Positions 8,396-16,957 of a DNA stretch of 64,000 bases are shown piece after piece. The stretch spans positions 62,001 through 126,000 of the forward strand of contig CAWHLK010000058.1 in NCBI GenBank assembly GCA_963829965.1. The letters are read 5' to 3'. The DNA is from DASXZH01 sp963829965. Lineage in GTDB: Bacteria; Armatimonadota; Fimbriimonadia; Fimbriimonadales; Fimbriimonadaceae. Position 1 is the first letter of the stretch. Each line of letters begins with the position of its first letter. The position numbers were made by a program, and so were the translations under genes. The notes under the pieces were generated by a model. It saw only the letters and a list, made by a program, of their open reading frames with translations, did no database searches and was not told the origin of the DNA.

Positions 8396-9050
8396 GAAAC
8401 TGGCCCGTCAGTGCAGTGGGTGCACTGCTTGCGCGTTATCGCAACGGCGTCGGAATGTTGTTTTCGGCGAGGGAAATCCTCGGTCGCCACTCGTGCTGGT
8501 CGGGGAAGGGCCTGGAGATACTGAAGACGCAACGGGAAGGCCTTTCGTTGGGCGCGCCGGGCAACTCCTCGATCGCGCCCTGTTGGACAACGGTTTGACG
8601 CGGGAGGACGTTTACATTTGCAACACGTTGAAGTGCCGGGCGTGTGACTGGTCCACCGGCAAACCCGTGAACCGGCCGCCGACCGAAGATGAGGTTGCCA
8701 CTTGCCGGCAATGGCTGATTCCTCAACTTGAGACCATTCAGCCGAAGGTGATTTTGTGCGTGGGTGCGCCGAGCGCGAAGAACCTGATTCGAAAGAACTT
8801 CCAGATCACGAGGGAGCGGGGCACCTATTTTCCATGCGATATGGCGAAATGTGTCTTGGCGACTTTGCACCCGGCGTATATTCTGCGACAGCAGAACATC
8901 TCGGGGGATGGGGGTTATTCGTTGTTGGTCGGGGATATCGCCAAGGCGTGGGGCGCGGCACAGAAGTTGGTGGAGAAGGAAGGCCGATATGGGGAGTTGA
9001 AGGCATCGTCGGCAGCCATCGATGAGGAGTCTCCCAAGGCACTGTTTTGA
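8385..9050 (+). CDS. Family 4 uracil-DNA glycosylase (Fe-S)
   Basis: 221 residues from a GTG start overlapping the HIT gene by 11 bp. It removes uracil from DNA (base excision repair). It has the family 4 motifs VGEGPGDTEDATGRPFVGRA and LHPAYILRQ. Cysteines at about 10, 13, 84 and 107 are placed as the four ligands of the [4Fe-4S] cluster, and extra cysteines at 16, 79 and 87 are seen. The C-terminal tail beyond the domain is low in conservation. It is the second gene of the HIT-UDG-NanEK-glyS operon. Its stop codon overlaps the next start as TTGA. Confidence 0.92.
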   Translation: MTLEKLARQCSGCTACALSQRRRNVVFGEGNPRSPLVLVGEGPGDTEDATGRPFVGRAGQLLDRALLDNGLTREDVYICNTLKCRACDWSTGKPVNRPPTEDEVATCRQWLIPQLETIQPKVILCVGAPSAKNLIRKNFQITRERGTYFPCDMAKCVLATLHPAYILRQQNISGDGGYSLLVGDIAKAWGAAQKLVEKEGRYGELKASSAAIDEESPKALF

Positions 9051-10678
9051 CGATCTATCACATCACTCCACACCCTGGTTCGGTGCATGTTGTTGAGAAC
9101 GAGTGCCCCGATTTCGGGAGCCTTGTGGCTTCCGTGCAAGCTTCCACCCCTGAACTGTCCGACCCCGAGACTTTGCTTCGCTTGGCCCAAGCGAGCCTTA
9201 TCCAAGGGGTTGTAGCGTTGCGCTTAGAAGGCATTGAGGCGATTAACCATGTTAAGGCGGTGACTGGCGCTATCGTGATCGGCCTCATTAAAAAGCAGTA
9301 TGAGGGGAGTGAGGTTTACATCACGCCGACACGCGAAGAGGTTAAAAAACTCTTGGAGACGGGCTGCGAGGTGATCGCGTTGGACGGGACTACTCGACCC
9401 AGGCCCGATGGGTCGAGTCTGGCCGAGCTTATCGAGCTGATCATTCTCGGAGGCAAGGTCGCAATGGCGGATTGCGATTCTGTGGACTCAGCAGTCGCCG
9501 CGTTCAAAGCGGGCGCCGATGTAGTTGGGACTACGTTAGCCGGTTATACGGACGCACGCGGTCTAACAGTTGGTCCCGATTTAGATTTCGTCCGCGAAGC
9601 CGCTAAGGCATTGAAACTGGTGGAAAGAGAATCCGAGGTTGAAGTTGACGAACGCTCGCCCGCGATTCTCAGGGGGTTCGTTGAAGAACTTGTCAAACGT
9701 GCAGCCGTTCGGCCGACCAGGATTACCTATTCGCGCCGTTGCAACCTAATTGCCGAGGGGCGTTATGAGCACCGCTGGCAAGTGGATGCTGCCCTGCGAG
9801 CAGGTGCCGAAGCGGTGACCATCGGGGGCGCGATAAACGATCCTGTAAAGAATACGCGCCGGTTGATGCCTGTTGCGGCCCCAGACTCTGTGGTCGCAAT
9901 CGACATCGGCGGCACTTGGATCCGGGTTGCGGAAATGCGCTCTTGGCATTTGTCGTCGAACAGGTTATTTGAGCACGAGGTCACGCGGATACCCTTACCA
10001 CCGACCCGGGCGGAACGACTAGGCAAGCTGGGTTCTGTGATCGCACAAATGAACCCAAAGCGAATTGGCATAAGCTCTGCAGGCGTGATCTGGCAGAATC
10101 GGGTCACCCTCTCCAAGAAGTTCATCCCCGAGAACCAAGGCACGGACTACAACGTTTTCCGTCAATTCCTAAGCGGCGGGGATGAATACGGCCTCATCGT
10201 AGTGGGCGATGGGCACGCGAGCGCATGGGCGCATGCTTGCCATCCTGATTTCGCAGGAAAAGACATCGTGGTTCTGGCGATCGGCACCGGACTCGGCTTT
10301 GGCCATGTAAGGGAAGGCAAGATCGTGACGGGGCCGGAGGGTATGTATTCAAGACTCAATGACCTTCCCGGGCCCAATGGGAAGACCTTCGAACAGTTGC
10401 TAGGCGGTTTCTTTCTTTCCAAGGAGCCGAGCGAGGAACTCAAGCAGGAAGCCAACGAGGCGATCCACCACGCCATACGCATGGTTTCCACCTTCCTTTT
10501 CCCGGACGTCGTGGTCATCTGCGGAACGGTAGGAATGCAGCCGTGGCTGAACTTGGAACTTGAGCCGAAAGAAGGCTGGCCAAACGTGCCGGTGGTTCGC
10601 AGCCCGTTTGGCGCGGATGCCGGACTATATGGGGCTGCAGCAGTTGCGCTGTTCCCGCCGTTCGAACCCGAGCGGTAA
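9047..10678 (+). CDS. nanE-nanK: Fused N-acetylmannosamine-6-P epimerase and ROK kinase
   Basis: 543 residues with two domains. Residues ~25-255 are a NanE-type TIM barrel (SLIQGVVALRLEGIEAINHV, YITPTREEV, VIALDGTTRPRP, MADCDS, GADVVGTTLAGYT, TIGGAINDP), which converts ManNAc-6-P to GlcNAc-6-P. Residues ~285-540 are a ROK sugar kinase starting VVAIDIGGTWIRVAEM, with DGHASAWA and AIGTGLGFGHV. The ROK zinc-binding CxCG motif is not evident. Together they would phosphorylate ManNAc (or glucosamine-like sugars) and epimerise the product, feeding amino sugars into the GlcNAc-6-P pool. The start is a TTG in a 4-bp TTGA overlap with the glycosylase stop. No sialate lyase (nanA) is nearby, so the natural substrate may be ManNAc itself or cell-wall-derived sugar. 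Confidence 0.88.
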   Translation: MTIYHITPHPGSVHVVENECPDFGSLVASVQASTPELSDPETLLRLAQASLIQGVVALRLEGIEAINHVKAVTGAIVIGLIKKQYEGSEVYITPTREEVKKLLETGCEVIALDGTTRPRPDGSSLAELIELIILGGKVAMADCDSVDSAVAAFKAGADVVGTTLAGYTDARGLTVGPDLDFVREAAKALKLVERESEVEVDERSPAILRGFVEELVKRAAVRPTRITYSRRCNLIAEGRYEHRWQVDAALRAGAEAVTIGGAINDPVKNTRRLMPVAAPDSVVAIDIGGTWIRVAEMRSWHLSSNRLFEHEVTRIPLPPTRAERLGKLGSVIAQMNPKRIGISSAGVIWQNRVTLSKKFIPENQGTDYNVFRQFLSGGDEYGLIVVGDGHASAWAHACHPDFAGKDIVVLAIGTGLGFGHVREGKIVTGPEGMYSRLNDLPGPNGKTFEQLLGGFFLSKEPSEELKQEANEAIHHAIRMVSTFLFPDVVVICGTVGMQPWLNLELEPKEGWPNVPVVRSPFGADAGLYGAAAVALFPPFEPER

Positions 10679-10690
10679 AATCCTAAGTCC

Positions 10691-12778
10691 ATGCCTGAAC
10701 TACTCCTGGAACTAGGATGCGAGGAACTGCCCGCTTCCTTCGTCCGCAAAGCCTGCGCCGACCTTGAAAGCGCCATCACCACACGGCTGCAAGAGGCGGG
10801 CATTCGCTTTGCGCAGTCCACGAGCCTAGGAACCCCGCGGCGAGTCATTATTCAGGTGGAAGACGTGGTTGAGCGGCAGCCCGACAGCGAGAAACGCGTT
10901 CGCGGTCCAGCGATAACGGCTGCCTTTGACGCGAGTGGGGCGCCGACCAAAGCCCTGGAGGGCTTTTGCAGAGGCCAGGGGATTGACCCGAGCAAGATCG
11001 ATAAAGAAGGAGAGCACGTTTGGATCACCCAATCCATCGTCGGAAAGCCAACAGCGGAAGTGCTTGCTCAGATCCTCCCCGACAGCATTAGGGGGCTGAG
11101 CTTTGATAAGGCGATGCGCTGGGGCAGTTTGCGTATGCGGTTCGCAAGGCCGATTCGCTGGATCCTCGCCGCATTCAACGGCAAAGCCGTAAAGTTTGAT
11201 ATTGATGGCATTGAAGCCGGCCTAGAGAGCCGTGGACATCGCTTCAACCATCCGGAAGGTTTCGAAGCAACCGACTTTAACCGTTTGGTGAGTGAGCTTA
11301 GAGCCCGCCAAGTCGAGCCAGACCCCGCAAGAAGGGAGAAGAGAATTCGGGAGGGCGCGGCCAAGGCCGCCAGCGGCAAACCAGAACTGACGGACGCTTT
11401 GGTCGACGAAAACGTGTATCTCACGGAGTGGCCAACGTGCGTCGAAGGGCGGTTTCGCGAAGAGTTTCTGCAACTGCCGTCACCGGTTCTCGTAACCGCC
11501 ATGGCGAAACATGAGAAGTTTTTTCCGGTTCGGGATGAAACCGGCAAGCTCACGAACCGGTTTGTTTCGGTACGCAACGGAGGGGTAGACGAAGTGGTTG
11601 CGGCGGGAAACGCATGGGTCATGAACGCGCGCTTCAACGACGCCAAATTCTTCTATGATGAAGACATCTCGCACACGCTATCCGAGTTCCTTGAAAAGAC
11701 CAAGGGGATTGTTTTCCAAGACAAACTGGGAACGGTTCACCAGCGGGCCTACCGGCTTTCGGAACTGGCGAGTGAAGTTGCAAAAGGTACCAGCGCAACC
11801 GCTGAAGAAACGGAGTGGGCACAAACCGCCGGCCAATTCGCCAAGGCTGACCTAAGCACTGGACTGGTTAGTGAACTCCCCGCCCTCCAGGGCCAAATAG
11901 GCGCCGAGTACGCCAAACGCGAGCATTTTCCCGATCCTGTCTGCTGGGCGATCGCCACCCAATATGATTTATCCCTCAATCCACACATCGTCAGCGACGG
12001 AGCGAGAACTGCGGTGAGGCTCATCGTTGCCGACCAAATGGATAAACTTGCCGGCTACCTTGGGATTGGGCACATGCCCTCCGGTTCAAGTGACCCTTAT
12101 GGTCTTCGCCGGGCTGCAAACCTGCTGATCGAGGCCGCCCTGCGATGGCCGGGCAAGTTCCCGGACATGGGGCCACTCTTCGAACGGGCTCAGCAGTGCT
12201 ATCGCGAACAGGGCTTTGACCTTTCTTTTTCGCCAGCCCAGGTGGCCGAGGTTTTCCGCTCCAGATACGCCTCCGTTTTTGCTTTCACTCGCTACGACTT
12301 GGTGGATGCCGCTCTATTGAACGATTACTTGGGACAGGCGGAGGAGCTCCGGCCCCAGAGGGTGCGTTTCCGTATCTCGGTTCTAGAGAAACTGGCGGGA
12401 GATATCGGCTTCGTTCAAACCGCGACAAGGCCCCAGAACATCGTGACTGCGGCGGTAAACAAGGGCATCGGGTTCACATTCCTCGAACCCCTGGCCACCC
12501 TTGATTTAGCGGCTTTGGATTCCAAAGAGGGCGAAGCGCTTGCGACCGCGGTAAAGTCGGTCGACGCCGCAGTCAAGCTGGCGGTGAGCGAAGAAAACAT
12601 TGAGGAGCTTATTCGCCATCTCCAGTCTCTTTCCAAGCCCATTAACGCCTTTTTTGACGCCGCCATGGTCATGGCGGACGATGAGGCAACGCGCAGCGCC
12701 CGGCTCACGCTGCTCCACAGCGTGAACCTGATCCTGAGGGAAGCAGGGGATTTCTCGAAGATCGTTGTTGCCGGATGA
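10691..12778 (+). CDS. glyS: Glycyl-tRNA synthetase beta subunit
   Basis: 695 residues, the normal size. It opens with the diagnostic MPELLLELGCEELPASFV and continues with FDKAMRWGSLRMRFARPIRW, EFLQLPSPVLVTAMAKHEKF, and the HD-like/anticodon-binding region YGLRRAANLLIEAALR. It pairs with the alpha subunit GlyQ, which is not in this window, to form the alpha2beta2 enzyme that charges tRNA-Gly. It begins 12 bp after the NanE-ROK stop, so it is probably cotranscribed with the sugar and repair genes upstream. The stop lies 6 bp from the convergent secA stop. Confidence 0.97.
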   Translation: MPELLLELGCEELPASFVRKACADLESAITTRLQEAGIRFAQSTSLGTPRRVIIQVEDVVERQPDSEKRVRGPAITAAFDASGAPTKALEGFCRGQGIDPSKIDKEGEHVWITQSIVGKPTAEVLAQILPDSIRGLSFDKAMRWGSLRMRFARPIRWILAAFNGKAVKFDIDGIEAGLESRGHRFNHPEGFEATDFNRLVSELRARQVEPDPARREKRIREGAAKAASGKPELTDALVDENVYLTEWPTCVEGRFREEFLQLPSPVLVTAMAKHEKFFPVRDETGKLTNRFVSVRNGGVDEVVAAGNAWVMNARFNDAKFFYDEDISHTLSEFLEKTKGIVFQDKLGTVHQRAYRLSELASEVAKGTSATAEETEWAQTAGQFAKADLSTGLVSELPALQGQIGAEYAKREHFPDPVCWAIATQYDLSLNPHIVSDGARTAVRLIVADQMDKLAGYLGIGHMPSGSSDPYGLRRAANLLIEAALRWPGKFPDMGPLFERAQQCYREQGFDLSFSPAQVAEVFRSRYASVFAFTRYDLVDAALLNDYLGQAEELRPQRVRFRISVLEKLAGDIGFVQTATRPQNIVTAAVNKGIGFTFLEPLATLDLAALDSKEGEALATAVKSVDAAVKLAVSEENIEELIRHLQSLSKPINAFFDAAMVMADDEATRSARLTLLHSVNLILREAGDFSKIVVAG

Positions 12779-12784
12779 CCGGAG

Positions 12785-15700
12785 CTAAATCACGCCCTGC
12801 GCTCTTAGCTCCGGATAGTGACAGGACTTGAACTTCTTGCCGCTGCCGCACGGACACATTTCGTTCCTGCCGACGTGTTTCCAATCCACGTTTGCGGGGG
12901 CGGCAGCCGGTTGGCCTTTCACGGCCAAAGCTGCTCCGCCGCCGGCGGCAACGCCCGCGGGAACCGGCGCTTCGTCCTCGATCCTCGACATCTGCATCGG
13001 CTCTTCTTCGTGGCGTCGAAGTTCGGCCTGGTAGATCATCTTAACCGCCCTTTGGCGAATTTCTTTCAAAGTGTTTTGGAACACGTTGAAGGTTTCTTGC
13101 TTGTAAGCCACAAGCGGATCGATCTGGCCGTAGCCTCGAAGCCCGATGCCTTCTCGGATGTACTCAACCGTCTGCAGGTGCTCCATCCACTTGTCATTCA
13201 CGGCAGTGAGCATGACCATCTGCTCCAGCTTCTGCATGACCTCATCGCCCATGTGCTCCGCTTTGGCATCGTAGGCCTGGTGAGCCAGTTCCTGAACGTA
13301 GGCGACCAAATCTGGCCCGGGAGGATATTTCTGAAGGTCGGTGACCTTGGCGAAGTCCACAATCGGGAACATCTCGTTCAGGTCTTCATAAAGTAGGTCG
13401 TAATCGTAGACTCTCTGGTCGTGCTCGTCCAGTGCCCACGCGTCTCCCACCTTGTCTTCCATGAGCGCATCAACCTGGGCTTTGAGGTCGTCTCGGACAT
13501 GCTTGCCAAGCAAGATGTCTCGGCGCATTCCATAAATATGCTCACGTTGCGCGTTGAGAACGTCGTCGTATTCCAGGGTGTTTTTTCGAGACTCGAAATA
13601 GTGGTTCTCAATCCGCTCCTGAGTCTTCTCGATCATCCGGCTGAGGAACTTGGCGTTGACTTCTTCCATCTCGGGCCAAGCTTTGAGCATCGGGTTCTCG
13701 AGCATGTTGGCATTGAAGATCTTCCAGAGCATGTCTTCGAGTGAGACGTAGTACTTGCTCGTTCCAGGATCGCCCTGGCGGCCGGATCGGCCTCGAAGCT
13801 GGTTGTCGATTCGGCGGCTCTCATGGCGTTCGGTACCTAGAATGTAAAGTCCACCAAGGGCACGAACTTCTTCGGCCTTTTCGCGGCGCTCGGTATCGTC
13901 GAGTGGAAGCGGGGGGGCAGCACGCTCCTTTCCGCCACGCCGGTAGCTCACGAACGTGCCGCTGTATTCGTCGTTTTCGCCCCAATCCGTATTGTCTTCG
14001 GTGGTGCGGGCCTGTTCGACAATATCGTCTGCGATGCGGCCTCCGAGCAAGATGTCCACGCCACGTCCGGCCATATTCGTGGCGATGGTGACTTGGCCCT
14101 TGCGACCTGCTTCGGCAACGATCAGGGCTTCCTTTTCGTGGTACTTCGCGTTCAGAACGTTGTGCGGAATGCCATGCTTCAGCGCTTCCTCGAGAAATTC
14201 AAGGTTGTCGGATGTCAGTTCGAACATGCCGATTGCCCAGTTCATGTTCTCAGGATCAAGAGGATCGCCTTTAGCGCCCGCCTTCGACAGCAGAGCTGAG
14301 ATGTCTTGGCGAGACAGATCCTTCAGAGTCGAGTTCACGATTTCCGTTGCCTCCTTTCGGAGTTCCTTGGGCAGGGTCTTGGAAATCTCGGTCATGTCCC
14401 TCAAGCGCGTTATGAGGAGCAGCTTTTGCAGCATGTCCGCGCTCAAACGGTGAGATACTTTTTCGGTCATTTCGATGGACCGGGTTCCTACGAGAACCGG
14501 CTGCTGCTTGGTGTAGAGGCGCAGAATATCCCACGCAATAGTCCTAAACTTCGCTTCCTCGGTCTTGAAGATCGTATCCGCTTGGTCGTCGCGGATCATG
14601 GTTCGGTGAGTGGATACGCAAACCACGTCCAGGCCATAGATCTTGCGGAACTCGTCTTCTTCCGTTTTTGCGGTACCGGTCATGCCGGACAGCTTGTCAT
14701 AGAGGCGGAACAGGTTCTGGAACGTGATAACCGCAACGGTTTGGCTCTCTCGCTGAACGGTAACCCGTTCCTTGGCTTCCAGAGCCTGATGCAGGCCATC
14801 TGAAAGCCGGCGGCCGAACATCATGCGGCCGGTGTTCTCGTCAACAAGCACCACTTCGCCATTTCGAACGACGTAGTCCACGTCCTTATCAAAAAGGGCG
14901 TAGGCTTTCACCGACGCGCTCACATGGTGGAACAGCCGAGGGTCGGAGGCGATATTGTCGATGCCCAGAAGCTCCTCGACCTTGTCCATGCCCTCTTCCG
15001 TAAGGCTGGCCGAGTGGTTCTTTTTATCCGCAGTCCAGTGCTCTTCCTTTGTCAATTGCCGGACGATCTCATCGACCTTGCGGTACACGGAAACATCCTC
15101 ATTGGAGGGACCGCTGATAATGTGCGGGGTTCGGGCTTCGTCCACCAAAATGGAGTCCACCTCGTCGATCAGAGCGTAGTGGAGTTCGCGCATGGAGAGA
15201 TCCTCCACGCTGAACGCCATGTTGTCGCGAAGGTAGTCAAATCCGAACTCGTGGTTCGTGCCGTACGTGATATCGCAAAGATAGGCCTGGCGGCGGCTAA
15301 TGGGAACCAGGTTCACATAGCGGGGATCTTCGTGAGGGGCGCCGGGGACATATTGGTAGGAGCCTCCAAGCTCATCCGAGTCCGCGGACTGGCCCTGGAT
15401 AATGCCTACCGTCATTCCAAGGAAGTGGTAGATGGGCCCCATCCAAACGGCGTCGCGCCGGGCAAGGTAGTCGTTGACGGTTACGAGGTGGGCGCCCTTG
15501 CCGGTAAGGGCATTGAGATAGAGCGGCGCAACCGCAACAAGCGTCTTTCCTTCACCGGTTCTCATCTCAGCGATCCGGCCCTGATGCAGAACCAGTCCAC
15601 CGACATGTTGCACGTCGAAATGCCTCATTCCGAGGGTGCGCTTGCTCACTTCGCGCACGAGGGCAAATGCCTCCGGGGCGATCTGGTCCAGCGTGGCTCC

Positions 15701-15859
15701 TGCGGCCAGCTTTTCCTTAAAATAGGGGGTCTTGGCCTTTAGCTGCTCATCGGACAGGGCGGCCAATTCGGGTTCGAGGTCGTTAATTTGATTAACCAAC
15801 GGCAGCAGCGAATCAACATCGCGCTTACTGGTATCAAAAAGCTTGCGTAAAAATTTCAT
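12785..15859 (-). CDS. secA: Protein translocase ATPase SecA
   Basis: 1024 residues, longer than E. coli SecA (about 900). It has Walker A AEMRTGEGKTLVAVAPLY, the DEAD-like LIDEVDSILVDEARTPHIIS, motif TNMAGRGVDILLGG, GTERHESRRIDNQLRGRSGR, and the C-terminal zinc/SecB-binding tail CPCGSGKKFKSCHYP. It drives Sec-dependent export at the inner membrane, which fits the many signal-peptide proteins in this window. Extra length is visible between the helicase domains, where ~100 residues of helix (TRLRDMTEISKTLPKELRKE and around) separate the two halves. Similar insertions are known in some other phyla. The gene is convergent with glyS (6-bp gap). A start at 15859 gives MKFLRKLFDTSKRD. Confidence 0.97.
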   Translation of the reverse strand: MKFLRKLFDTSKRDVDSLLPLVNQINDLEPELAALSDEQLKAKTPYFKEKLAAGATLDQIAPEAFALVREVSKRTLGMRHFDVQHVGGLVLHQGRIAEMRTGEGKTLVAVAPLYLNALTGKGAHLVTVNDYLARRDAVWMGPIYHFLGMTVGIIQGQSADSDELGGSYQYVPGAPHEDPRYVNLVPISRRQAYLCDITYGTNHEFGFDYLRDNMAFSVEDLSMRELHYALIDEVDSILVDEARTPHIISGPSNEDVSVYRKVDEIVRQLTKEEHWTADKKNHSASLTEEGMDKVEELLGIDNIASDPRLFHHVSASVKAYALFDKDVDYVVRNGEVVLVDENTGRMMFGRRLSDGLHQALEAKERVTVQRESQTVAVITFQNLFRLYDKLSGMTGTAKTEEDEFRKIYGLDVVCVSTHRTMIRDDQADTIFKTEEAKFRTIAWDILRLYTKQQPVLVGTRSIEMTEKVSHRLSADMLQKLLLITRLRDMTEISKTLPKELRKEATEIVNSTLKDLSRQDISALLSKAGAKGDPLDPENMNWAIGMFELTSDNLEFLEEALKHGIPHNVLNAKYHEKEALIVAEAGRKGQVTIATNMAGRGVDILLGGRIADDIVEQARTTEDNTDWGENDEYSGTFVSYRRGGKERAAPPLPLDDTERREKAEEVRALGGLYILGTERHESRRIDNQLRGRSGRQGDPGTSKYYVSLEDMLWKIFNANMLENPMLKAWPEMEEVNAKFLSRMIEKTQERIENHYFESRKNTLEYDDVLNAQREHIYGMRRDILLGKHVRDDLKAQVDALMEDKVGDAWALDEHDQRVYDYDLLYEDLNEMFPIVDFAKVTDLQKYPPGPDLVAYVQELAHQAYDAKAEHMGDEVMQKLEQMVMLTAVNDKWMEHLQTVEYIREGIGLRGYGQIDPLVAYKQETFNVFQNTLKEIRQRAVKMIYQAELRRHEEEPMQMSRIEDEAPVPAGVAAGGGAALAVKGQPAAAPANVDWKHVGRNEMCPCGSGKKFKSCHYPELRAQGVI

Positions 15860-15923
15860 CGTCTAAAATTCCATTTCGGTCTGGGCGCGCACACGGGCGG
15901 GCAAAAGGGCGAGAGGCGGGAAT

Positions 15924-16271
15924 TTAGACGGCGTTCGGGCCGTCGCGACTACGCTCGCATTCGATGAATCCAGCGCGTAGGTTACGCGCCGAGCTTTCAT
16001 TGATCTTGGAATCGACGGCCAAGGGCTCGTCGATTCCGGTATTCCGGGAGCACTCCACCGCGCAGGGCATCCACAGCATAAGCTGGGCGACCACCTGGTG
16101 GAGAACCTGGTGGCTCCGTGAGGCAAAGAATCCGCCGCGTTGGGCAACATTTTGATAAATTGCCTCGCTGCCCGGCAAAGCGCCATTCGGAAGCGGCCTC
16201 TCCAACGCGGAGGGCCCCCTCAAAATCAGCAGCAAAAGGGCGGGCAGAAACGGAAGCATTCGTGTCGTCAA
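15924..16271 (-). CDS. Small putative secreted protein
   Basis: 115 codons starting MTTRMLPFLPALLLLILRG, which looks like a signal peptide. The rest has no motif I recognise. A second minus-strand frame (15863-16186) overlaps it and could encode the true C-terminus (TPSKFPPLALLPARVRAQTE) if a single-base error lies between them. I cannot decide this. It sits 65 bp upstream of secA on the same strand and just downstream of the membrane protein at 16303. Confidence 0.4.
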   Translation of the reverse strand: MTTRMLPFLPALLLLILRGPSALERPLPNGALPGSEAIYQNVAQRGGFFASRSHQVLHQVVAQLMLWMPCAVECSRNTGIDEPLAVDSKINESSARNLRAGFIECERSRDGPNAV

Positions 16272-16302
16272 TTATAGACGTCTTTTGACCAAAACTTACT
16301 CC

Positions 16303-16737
16303 CTAGCCCATTCGCTCGCGGCGGGAGCGCTCGGCAAGCTCGTCTTCTTGAGTTCTACGAGGTTCGGTGGGTTCAGAATCGCGCTTATGGATCGCAATTA
16401 ATTGCGGTGAACTTCGGGAATCCGCATAAAGATGGATTCCGTGCTTGGCGATAACCCCGCCAACTGCAGCCATGACTATGAGAAGCAGTATTTTCACAAC
16501 CACCGCCATCAACGTTGCGGCCGCAGTATTGAGATCAAGAACCTTGCCTTTCCCGATGCCAAACAGGGCGTACGGATCTGAGCCGAACATCGTAAATGCG
16601 AGTTTGAAGGTGAAGACCAAGAGCGCAAGGCCCCCAAAGAATCCCAGCAATCCAAGCACCATGCCGGGAATCCCACCCCGTTGAAGGCGGTGAATTATTT
16701 CACGCTCCGACGCCGAATTTTTGCCGATTTCCGTCAA
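16303..16737 (-). CDS. Hypothetical two-helix membrane protein
   Basis: 144 residues. It has two membrane helices (MVLGLLGFFGGLALLVFTF near residue 26, and LMAVVVKILLLIVMAAVGGV near 80) and a polar, charged C-terminal tail (EPTEPRRTQEDELAERSRRE) that should face the cytosol. I know no family. It is on the same strand as secA and may be cotranscribed with it. The N-terminus (TEIGKNSASEREIIHRLQRG) is a likely amphipathic cytosolic helix. Confidence 0.65.
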   Translation of the reverse strand: MTEIGKNSASEREIIHRLQRGGIPGMVLGLLGFFGGLALLVFTFKLAFTMFGSDPYALFGIGKGKVLDLNTAAATLMAVVVKILLLIVMAAVGGVIAKHGIHLYADSRSSPQLIAIHKRDSEPTEPRRTQEDELAERSRRERMG

Positions 16738-16774
16738 CCTGTCCTTAGCTCTGATAGAGCGGCTAAACCATCTT

Positions 16775-16794
16775 TCCGGTCATCCATGACCGGA
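16775..16794. repeat. 20-bp palindrome upstream of 16303-16737
   Basis: TCCGGTCAT-CC-ATGACCGGA has perfect 9-bp arms. It lies 38 bp upstream of the minus-strand gene start at 16737 and 160 bp past the MFS stop. The 2-base spacer and the absence of a T run favour a protein-binding site over a terminator, but neither is proved. Confidence 0.4.
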
Positions 16795-16957
16795 GCCAAC
16801 GAATTCTAGTTTATCGCTTTACAACTCCGCTTCGTGGCAACCGGGTCGAGCGCTTAGAATTTTGTTACCTACAATGGGACGTTTTGTAAAGAGATCGGTG
16901 TTCTCTTTTATCTTTATCCTTCTTCTTTATACGTTTGGAACAGGCGAATTTGCTTGC

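Noticed and set aside
14924..15742. 272-codon plus-strand open frame
   Set aside because: It is antisense to secA and has no protein-like pattern.
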